Source of the DNA: Acidisarcina polymorpha
Lineage (GTDB): Bacteria > Acidobacteriota > Terriglobia > Terriglobales > Acidobacteriaceae
Assembly: GCF_003330725.1 (NCBI RefSeq)
Contig: NZ_CP030840.1
Span: forward strand, 6,132,116 to 6,196,115
DNA length: 64,000 nucleotides
Direction of reading: 5' to 3'
The notes below the pieces were generated by a model that saw nothing but the letters and a program-made list of their open reading frames with translations, had not been told where the DNA came from and did not search any database. Positions within the stretch are counted from its first letter, which is position 1. Each line of letters begins with the position of its first letter. Shown here in pieces: positions 58,015 through 64,000 of the stretch. The position numbers and the translations under genes were made by a program.

Positions 58015-58934
58015 GGTTTGTACTGGTTGGCGAAGAGGATGCTTTCTGCGCCGTTTCTGAGCAGCACGGCGGCGAGCGTGCGGCCGAGTTCTTCGGCTTG
58101 TGAGCCGGTGGTGCTGGCGGAAATATGGGCTTCGCCGCCTCGGCTACTCCCTGGGTTGCTGGCGACGACTCCGTGGATGCGGAAGGTGTCGCCTTCGCGG
58201 CGGCAATAGACGCCGATGGGAACCTGGCAGCCGCCACCGAGGGCGTTGAGGGCGGCGCGTTCGGCGGTAACGGCGAAGCGGGTATCGGGGTGGTCGAGGA
58301 AGGCGAGCGCCTGGTGGGTGGCGGCGTCGGCGGCGCGGCATTCAATGGCCAGCGCACCCTGCCCGGGCGCCGGACAGAGCTGCTCAGGATCGAAGCGCTG
58401 GCGAATCCACTCCGTGCGACCGAGGCGATCGAGGCCGCTGGCGGCGAGGATGATGGCCTGCGCCTGGCCTTCCTGGAGTTTGCGCAGCCGGGTATCGACG
58501 TTGCCGCGAAATTCGATGTATTCGAGATCGTGACGCAGTGTGCGCAGCTGGGTTTGGCGGCGCGGACTGCTACTGCCGACCTTCGCGCCGGCAGGCAGGT
58601 CGAAGAAGGAGTGAAAGTCGACGGAGACGAAGGCATCGCGCGGGTCGGCGCGCTCCGGTAGAGCGGCGAGAGTAAATTCAGGCGCGAGCTCGGTGGGCAA
58701 ATCCTTGAGGCTGTGGACGGCAAGGTCGATGCGCTCGGCGATCAGCGCCTCTTCGATCTCCTTAGTGAACATGCCTTTGGTGCCGACCTCGGCAAAGGTG
58801 ACCTCTTGCAGCCGGTCGCCGGTGGTGCGGATGATCTCGATCTCGACGTGATGCCCGTTCGCCCGCAATGCTGCGGCGATGTGGTTGGATTGCCAGAGGG
58901 CCAGTTGGGAGCCGCGCGAGCCGATCCGGATCAA
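58011..58934 (-). CDS. hemC: Porphobilinogen deaminase (hydroxymethylbilane synthase)
   Basis: A 307-residue HemC: IRIGSRGSQLALWQSNHI, TTGDRL, VGTKGMFTKEIEEALI, DLAVHSLKDLPTEL, GSSSPRRQTQLR, FRGNVDTRLRKL, and the cofactor-binding Cys in NALGGGCQVPIG. It joins four porphobilinogens. It overlaps hemA (ATGA) upstream and hemD (ATGA) downstream, so the three are translated as a chain. Confidence 0.95.
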   Translation of the reverse strand: MIRIGSRGSQLALWQSNHIAAALRANGHHVEIEIIRTTGDRLQEVTFAEVGTKGMFTKEIEEALIAERIDLAVHSLKDLPTELAPEFTLAALPERADPRDAFVSVDFHSFFDLPAGAKVGSSSPRRQTQLRTLRHDLEYIEFRGNVDTRLRKLQEGQAQAIILAASGLDRLGRTEWIRQRFDPEQLCPAPGQGALAIECRAADAATHQALAFLDHPDTRFAVTAERAALNALGGGCQVPIGVYCRREGDTFRIHGVVASNPGSSRGGEAHISASTTGSQAEELGRTLAAVLLRNGAESILFANQYKP

Positions 58935-60355
58935 GATTCCTTCTCCGGATCGGAGGATCGTTCCGGGCGCGCGGACGACTCGGAGTCGACAGAGGCATCT
59001 GCAAGCGCGGGCGGAACGGCGTGCGAGGGCAGGTAGGCGGCAGCCCGCTGCACGTCGAAGGTGGAGCGAAAGGTCTCCAGCCGAGCGGTGTCGCCCTCGG
59101 CGGCAGCGGCCTTGATGGCCTGGAGCGTGGGGTGCAGGAACTTATTCATCAGCCCGCGGGTCATGGCCTCGACGGCTGCCCACTGAGCGTCAGAGAGTGG
59201 CTCGGCGGAGACACTGCGCAAGCGGCTTTCAGCCTTGCGGAGTTCGGACTGGCGCATGGTTTCGGCGGCCTGCTGGAGATTGCGGATGACGGGCACGGCG
59301 TCCAGAGTGTTGAGGTGGCGTTGATAGCGTTCGACTTCGAAGGCGATGATGGACTCGGCCTGCTCCGCCTCTCGGACGCGGTCGATCTGGTTGGTCGCCG
59401 CCACCGATTGCAGATCGTCGATGTCGTAGAGGAAGATCCCTTCAACCCGGTTCATCTCGGGGTCGACATCGCGGGGTACGGCGATATCGATGAAGAACAT
59501 CGGCCGGTTGCGACGCCGGTGAATGAACTGGGCTCCGTGCTCGGGACGGAAGATGGGCTGCGGCGATCCGGTCGAGGTGATGATGATGTCGGCGCGATCG
59601 GCGGTCGTGTAGAGGTCGTCGAAGCGGATAACCTGTCCGCCAAACTGCGCGGCCAGGCGGATGGCGCGATCGTGAGTGCGGTTGGCAACGTAGATGGAGC
59701 TAGCCCCACGCTGGACGAGATGGCGAGCAGCGAGTTCGCTCATTTTGCCGGCGCCGACGAGGAAGACCTTCTTATTTTCGAGCGAACCGAAGATCTTTTC
59801 GGCCAGGTCGACGGCTATCGAGGCAATGGAGACGGACGAACTGCCGATCTGGGTTTCGTTCCTGACTCGTTTGGCGACATTAAAGGCGTTCTGGAGCAGC
59901 TTTTCGAGGCCGGATTGGACGGCGCCGACGGAGCGGGCGACGGCGTAGGCTTCTTTCACCTGGCCGAGAATTTGGGGTTCGCCGAGGACCATGGAGTCGA
60001 GGCTGGAGGCGACGCGGAAGAGGTGCCGGACGGCCTCGTCCTGACGGTACTCGTAGACGTGCGGTTTAAGGAGGGTGTGGTCGACGTCAAAGAAATCGTT
60101 GAAGAAGCCGAGCAGGTCGGGCGCTCCGGCCTTTGGACAGACGAGCAACTCAACCCGGTTGCAGGTGGAGAGGATCATCGCCTCGCGCACGCCGGGGGTC
60201 TGGACGAGCCAACGGGTGGCCTCGGCGAGGCGGGATTCCGGGATGGCCAACTGCTCGCGCAATTCGACGGGAGCGGTCTTGTGGTTTACCCCAAACAGCA
60301 GCAGGCCGCCAGAACTCATACCTGGCTTATCGGGTGGTATGGGGGCGTTCTTCAT
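58931..60355 (-). CDS. hemA: Glutamyl-tRNA reductase
   Basis: A 474-residue HemA, first committed step of C5-pathway tetrapyrrole synthesis. Visible: LLLFGVNHKTAPVELREQLAI, the catalytic Cys in LSTCNRVEL, VASSLDSMVLGEPQILGQVKEAY, VFLVGAGKMSELAARHL (NADPH), VANRTHDRAI, FIDIAVPRDVDPEM. ATG at 60355 lies in an ATGA overlap with the upstream CcsA-like gene; the frame extends 50 codons upstream without similarity. The C-terminus has a longer Ser/Pro-rich tail than usual. Confidence 0.95.
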   Translation of the reverse strand: MKNAPIPPDKPGMSSGGLLLFGVNHKTAPVELREQLAIPESRLAEATRWLVQTPGVREAMILSTCNRVELLVCPKAGAPDLLGFFNDFFDVDHTLLKPHVYEYRQDEAVRHLFRVASSLDSMVLGEPQILGQVKEAYAVARSVGAVQSGLEKLLQNAFNVAKRVRNETQIGSSSVSIASIAVDLAEKIFGSLENKKVFLVGAGKMSELAARHLVQRGASSIYVANRTHDRAIRLAAQFGGQVIRFDDLYTTADRADIIITSTGSPQPIFRPEHGAQFIHRRRNRPMFFIDIAVPRDVDPEMNRVEGIFLYDIDDLQSVAATNQIDRVREAEQAESIIAFEVERYQRHLNTLDAVPVIRNLQQAAETMRQSELRKAESRLRSVSAEPLSDAQWAAVEAMTRGLMNKFLHPTLQAIKAAAAEGDTARLETFRSTFDVQRAAAYLPSHAVPPALADASVDSESSARPERSSDPEKES

Positions 60356-61167
60356 GGGACGGAAAACCTGTGCACTGAACTGAATAGATTCGCGGCCCAG
60401 ACAGTGAGCATCACTAAAAAGACCAGACTCGACCAATAAACCGCCCGGCGGCCGCGCAGGCCGGTGCTGCGCCGCACCAGCAGCATGCCGATATAAAGCA
60501 GCCACATGGCAAAAGATAAGAGTACTTTAGGATCGAGAAAGTAGGCAGGGCCGACGCTGGACTGGGCCATGATCGAACCGATCAGCAGGCCCGCCGTCAT
60601 GCAGTGGAAGCCAATGACCAACGCCCGCTGGCCGATCTGGTTGATGGTTTCGAGGGGTGGCAGCCAGGTCAAGAAGGACGGCTTCCGGCGGTCCTTAAGC
60701 CTTCGTTCCTGAACGAGATAGAGAAAGCTGGCCAGGAGGCTGAAGAGCAGCGCCGCATAGGCCGCGAGCAAGGCGCAGACGTGGACGATGATCCATCCGT
60801 TGCGAACCACCGGCGAGGTGAAGGTGTATCTTTCCAGCCCGATGGCGGGAAAGAGAATCAGCAGCAGCGCCAGCGGCAGGGCGAAGAGTCCGAAGGACAG
60901 GGCTCGATAGCGCAGCCAGATCATCAGGAATGCGGCAACGATCAGTAACCCGAGCAGAGACTGCATTTCGCGGGTGCCGACCGGCATCCAGCGATGGGCC
61001 TCGCCCAGCATCTCGGCGATCGAAACAAAATGGAAGACGAAACCGGCGGTAGCCGCCATCAGGAAGACGCGGGTCCAGCGAGGCAGGGTATAGAGCACGG
61101 CAGGCAGAGCGCAGACGGTCGCTATTCCGTAGCAGAACGCGGCGACCCTGAGCCATAGAATAAACAT
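60352..61167 (-). CDS. CcsA/HemX-like cytochrome c assembly membrane protein
   Basis: A 271-residue eight-helix protein of the cytochrome c assembly family (ResC/CcsA/HemX). Blocks: MFILWLRVAAFCYGIATVCALP at the start, GFVFHFVSIAEML, FALPLALLLILFPAIGL, WIIVHVCALLAAYAALLFSLLASFLYLVQERRLK, and CMTAGLLIGSIMAQ. In Bacillus hemX lies between hemA and hemC and affects HemA level; here the gene precedes hemA with an ATGA overlap. ATG at 61167 is chosen; ribosome site weak. It may be a heme-handling factor or HemX. Confidence 0.82.
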   Translation of the reverse strand: MFILWLRVAAFCYGIATVCALPAVLYTLPRWTRVFLMAATAGFVFHFVSIAEMLGEAHRWMPVGTREMQSLLGLLIVAAFLMIWLRYRALSFGLFALPLALLLILFPAIGLERYTFTSPVVRNGWIIVHVCALLAAYAALLFSLLASFLYLVQERRLKDRRKPSFLTWLPPLETINQIGQRALVIGFHCMTAGLLIGSIMAQSSVGPAYFLDPKVLLSFAMWLLYIGMLLVRRSTGLRGRRAVYWSSLVFLVMLTVWAANLFSSVHRFSVP

Positions 61168-61445
61168 GCCTGTGTCATGATACTTGGTTTGAGTTCGGGA
61201 GGATGGGCCGCGGAGCAGACCCGTGGGTTCGGGAGGCGGCAGGACCGGGGGTTGAAAAAGGGATATAAAAATCAATTCAGATCATTGATTTCACGAATCT
61301 TTGCGATTTTACGAATCCTTCGCTTTCTATGTCTCCCTTAATCAGATAAGGTGCATCTCTGTTGGAAGATTTATAAGCGGCGAAGCCGACGCCTCGGCGC
61401 GGGTCAGCCAGGAATTCTGAAATTAACGATATGGAGAGATAGACA

Positions 61446-61715
61446 ATGTCAGATTATCGCGTGAAAGCCGGAGAGATTTCGGAAGATCAGATTACCGCCC
61501 TTCTTGAGAGCCAAACAGCGAAGTGGCCGACCAGCTTTTTTCTCGGAGCTTCAGTAGCTTCGATGGCTGCTTCCCTCATCTTGAAGGCGCAGAACAAGGA
61601 CAACCTCTCGTTGTTTGTGGGCCAGTGGGCCGCTCCTTTTCTCCTCCTGGGTATCTACAACAAGATGGTCAAGCAGCATGGTTCGGACGCGTTGACTCGC
61701 GACCAGGACGCCTAG
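61446..61715 (+). CDS. Small membrane protein of unknown function, 89 residues
   Basis: GGAGAG lies 8-13 bases before the ATG, a good start. A polar N-terminus (MSDYRVKAGEISEDQIT) is followed by two hydrophobic stretches (FFLGASVASMAASLILKA and LFVGQWAAPFLLLGIYNKMV). No family recognised. It stands alone between the hem operon and mutS, and a tandem repeat and a hairpin follow. Confidence 0.7.
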   Translation: MSDYRVKAGEISEDQITALLESQTAKWPTSFFLGASVASMAASLILKAQNKDNLSLFVGQWAAPFLLLGIYNKMVKQHGSDALTRDQDA

Positions 61716-61777
61716 ATCCTCAAGAACCATCGACTTCGGCGGAGTGCGGTCTCCCTGAGGTTGATGGCCTAGGCAAA

Positions 61778-61853
61778 AGCTGAAGGACAAATCTTCAGCT
61801 GAAGAGCAACTCTTAAGCTGAAGGGCAGATCTTAAGCTGAAGAGCAGATTTTC
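61778..61853. repeat. 19-base tandem repeat, four copies
   Basis: AGCTGAAG(A/G)(G/A)CA(A/G)(A/C)TCTT(A/C) units at 61778, 61797, 61816 and 61835, with a few substitutions in each. Unit joints form CTTAAG or CTTCAG-type dyads. Noncoding, 63 bases after the small membrane gene. Confidence 0.9.
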
Positions 61854-61860
61854 GGCCAGG

Positions 61861-61889
61861 ACCGGCGCAGATACTGCGCCGGTTTCCCG
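61861..61889 (+). terminator. Hairpin terminator of the small membrane gene
   Basis: ACCGGCGCAG / CTGCGCCGGT, a 10-base perfect stem with a 3-base loop, followed by TTCCCG. A short U tract makes it a likely intrinsic terminator. Confidence 0.65.
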
Positions 61890-61961
61890 TCAGGACCAGA
61901 TCCAATTCTGGTCGATTTTCGGGAACGGGCCCGAGGACCAGAGCAAACAATCCTAGCGGTC

Positions 61962-61999
61962 GAAACGCCAGTCCGCCGTTCGCGGTATTCTGGCGTTTC
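61962..61999. other. Inverted repeat at the mutS start
   Basis: GAAACGCCAG / CTGGCGTTTC, a perfect 10-base stem with an 18-base loop, ending 2 bases before the mutS GTG. In mRNA it would occlude the start region, or end an upstream transcript. Confidence 0.5.
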
Positions 62000-62000
62000 C

Positions 62001-64000
62001 GTGTCTATTCAATCACCAGTTGAAGCCTCCGACGCCTCTCTCACGCCCGCGATGCGTCAGTACGCGGCAGCCAAGCGCCTGCATCCCGATGCTCTGCTGT
62101 TTTTCCGGATGGGCGATTTCTACGAATTGTTCTTTGAAGACGCCACGATCGCGTCGCGTGAACTGCAGATCCAGCTGACCTCCCGCGACCGGGAGCGGTC
62201 GGTGCCGATGTGCGGAGTTCCCTACCATGCCGCAGAAGGATATCTAGCACGGCTGTTGAGAAAGGGCTACCGGATCGCCATCTGCGAGCAGATGGAGGAC
62301 CCTAAGCTAACTAAGAAAATTGTCCGCCGCGAGGTGACGCGGGTGCTGACGCCGGGGACGGCGATCGACTCCGGGCTAAGCGCCGAACAGAACAACTTCC
62401 TGGCATCGCTGTATCTGGACGAGGGTGTGGCAGCGATCGCGCTGCTCGATCTCTCGACCGGGGAGTTTCGGACGACCGAGTTTACAGGCGCGGCGGCAAT
62501 CGAGCAGGCGGTCGATGAGCTAACGAAAACCAAGCCGGCGGAGCTGCTCTATGAAGCGGCGCACCCGCTGTTCAACGACGCCGCGAGCGCGGAATCGCTG
62601 AAAGCGCTGGCCGGGATCCGCACCAAGACGGCAATTGATGCCTATGCCTTCACGGCGGAGTATGCGATTCCGCTGCTGGAACGGCAGCTGGGAACGCATT
62701 CGCTCGATGGCTTTGGACTGACGGGACATGGAGCGGCGGCAATTGCGGCGGGCGCGGTGCTCCACTATGTGCGGAATACCCAGCAGTCGGAGCTGGGGCA
62801 CATCGACAGCATCCGGTTTTACGAGCGGTCGGAGTGCCTGCAGCTAGACCAGGTCACGGTCCGCAATCTGGAGCTGGTCGACACCCTGTTCAGCGACGGC
62901 TCCGCGCAGGCGACCTTGTTCCACGCCCTCGATTGCTGTTGCACACCGATGGGCAAACGGCTGCTCCGCTCGTCACTGCTGCGGCCTCTGGCGGATCGAG
63001 GCGAGATTCTGCGCCGCTACGATGCGGTCGAGTCGCTGTGCGCGGAACTGATCATTCGCGAAAAGCTACGCAGCGCTCTGGATGGCATTCTCGATCTGGA
63101 ACGGCTTTTAGGACGGATCTCGCTCGAGACGGCGAAGCCTCGCGACCTGCTGGCCTTGGCAGTTTCGCTGCGAAAGCTGCCCACCTTGCGTGGTGCGCTC
63201 GAGGGGTTGACCGCGGATCTTTGGCGAAGCAATCTCGATCGGCTGGATGCGCTGGAAGACGTCCAGAGCCGGGTGGAATCGACCATTGTGGCGGAGCCGC
63301 CGGTGACGCTGGCGGATGGCGGAGTGATTCAGCATGGGGTGCATGCGGAACTCGATGAGCTGCGGGCGATCAGTCACTCGGGACGCGAGTCGATTGCGGC
63401 GATCGAGCAGCGGGAGCGGACGCGTACCGGCATTCAGTCCTTGAAGGTCCGGTTCAACTCAGTCTTCGGCTACTACATCGAGATCACCAAGTCACAGCTG
63501 GGAAATGTCCCGGACGATTATCAGCGGAAGCAAACTCTGGTGAACGCGGAGAGGTTTACGACTCCCGAACTGAAGGATTTTGAGAGCCGGATCTTGACCG
63601 CCCATGAACGCTGCATTGAGATCGAGAAGCAGCTGGCCGAGGAGCTGCGGCAGTTTGTGCTGGCTGCGGGCGGCCGCATTCGCAAGAGCGGGGCGGCGAT
63701 TGCGGAGATCGATTTGCTGACGAATTTTGCGCACCTGGCTGCGCTCCGCAACTACACTCGGCCGTCGATTGAGGACCGCTGCGTTCTGGAAGTGATTGGC
63801 GGGCGGCATCCGGTTGTGGAATGCATGATGGAGGATGCCGGGGAGGGGCGTTTTGTGGCCAACGACCTCTATCTGGACGCAAGCCGGGATGCGGGAGGAC
63901 CCGCGATTCTGCTGGTGACCGGGCCGAATATGGGCGGCAAGTCGACCTACCTGCGGCAGGCGGCGCTGCTGGTGATTCTGGCGCAGCTCGGGTGTTTCGT
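62001..64000 (+). CDS. mutS: DNA mismatch repair ATPase MutS (5' part, runs off the edge)
   Basis: The frame from GTG 62001 is open to the right edge (666 codons). Mismatch-binding domain: DALLFFRMGDFYELFFEDA (the Phe-x-Glu site is FYE), VPMCGVPYHAAEGYLARLL, AICEQMEDP. The connector and core follow (SLDGFGLTG, TPMGKRLLRSSLLRPL, VRFNSVFGYYIEITKSQ), and the Walker A of the ATPase (GPNMGGKSTYLRQAA) lies just before the edge. No ribosome site precedes the GTG, but no better start exists upstream; ATG 62052 is an alternative. Confidence 0.93.
   Translation, partial: MSIQSPVEASDASLTPAMRQYAAAKRLHPDALLFFRMGDFYELFFEDATIASRELQIQLTSRDRERSVPMCGVPYHAAEGYLARLLRKGYRIAICEQMEDPKLTKKIVRREVTRVLTPGTAIDSGLSAEQNNFLASLYLDEGVAAIALLDLSTGEFRTTEFTGAAAIEQAVDELTKTKPAELLYEAAHPLFNDAASAESLKALAGIRTKTAIDAYAFTAEYAIPLLERQLGTHSLDGFGLTGHGAAAIAAGAVLHYVRNTQQSELGHIDSIRFYERSECLQLDQVTVRNLELVDTLFSDGSAQATLFHALDCCCTPMGKRLLRSSLLRPLADRGEILRRYDAVESLCAELIIREKLRSALDGILDLERLLGRISLETAKPRDLLALAVSLRKLPTLRGALEGLTADLWRSNLDRLDALEDVQSRVESTIVAEPPVTLADGGVIQHGVHAELDELRAISHSGRESIAAIEQRERTRTGIQSLKVRFNSVFGYYIEITKSQLGNVPDDYQRKQTLVNAERFTTPELKDFESRILTAHERCIEIEKQLAEELRQFVLAAGGRIRKSGAAIAEIDLLTNFAHLAALRNYTRPSIEDRCVLEVIGGRHPVVECMMEDAGEGRFVANDLYLDASRDAGGPAILLVTGPNMGGKSTYLRQAALLVILAQLGCF

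Noticed and set aside
58868-60439. A 523-residue plus-strand frame antisense to hemA/hemC
   Set aside because: It mirrors clear hemA and hemC coding, has no recognisable domain and is explained by the GC-rich third-position bias of the real genes.
61778-61853. CRISPR-like array
   Set aside because: Units are directly abutting with no spacers, only 19 bases long and only four copies; no cas genes.

Overview
The window reads as a chromosomal segment of an Acidobacteriota bacterium, most likely of the Acidobacteriaceae/Terriglobia type. The evidence is the combination of families: an ADOP-type duplicated permease, two secreted SBBP beta-propeller/Ig-like giants, an Oar-like TonB receptor barrel, an ECF sigma factor of the acidobacterial type and a caa3/Rieske-cytochrome b cluster with acidobacterial features. 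Coding sequence is GC-rich, which creates many long spurious antisense frames. No rRNA, tRNA or CRISPR array was seen.

Layout. 1-6.6 kb: the 3' end of a TonB-dependent receptor, a secreted phosphodiesterase/pyrophosphatase, two orphan MacB/FtsX-type permeases and a single-domain dehydrogenase. 6.7-11.4 kb: treY and malQ, facing each other. 11.5-14.9 kb: a membrane-anchored parvulin-type isomerase, a Tat-exported metallophosphoesterase and a small hydrophilic protein. 15.2-17.8 kb: metY-metX, the direct-sulfhydrylation route to homocysteine. 18-23.7 kb: small genes and a four-gene redox operon (two tandem SDRs, an NAD(P)-binding protein and a SnoaL-like protein) facing a divergent AraC regulator. 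23.7-29.3 kb: an ADOP permease and a MarR-led operon with isochorismatase-like hydrolase, small membrane protein and MFS exporter. 29.4-31.9 kb: an ECF sigma gene whose 3' end is interrupted by a decayed IS110-family element, followed by a small membrane protein. 32-34.3 kb: GNAT, methyltransferase, lone receiver domain and a Pmp3-like peptide. 34.4-42.7 kb: a respiratory operon on the minus strand that encodes a Rieske/cytochrome b-c complex together with a caa3 oxidase and CtaG. 43-47 kb: a divergent rhamnose pair (rhaT / rhamnose isomerase) and a Gfo/Idh/MocA oxidoreductase. 47-53.6 kb: two tandem SBBP giants. 53.6-57.1 kb: inositol-1-phosphate synthase, DedA, endonuclease III and a PIN-domain remnant. 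57.1-61.2 kb: ccsA/hemX-like, hemA, hemC and hemD, chained by 4-base overlaps. 61.4-64 kb: a small membrane protein and the 5' part of mutS, running off the right edge.

Working together. The respiratory operon would carry electrons from quinol through the Rieske/cytochrome b-c unit and a di-heme lipoprotein to the caa3 oxidase, and the hem operon supplies the tetrapyrrole path that such hemoproteins need. The most notable signals are the altered PEWY position and b6-like histidine spacing of the cytochrome b fusion, the IS110 insertion at the end of the sigma gene with a possible bridge-RNA region, the duplicated SBBP genes with a shared leader, and several short tandem repeats at gene 3' ends.
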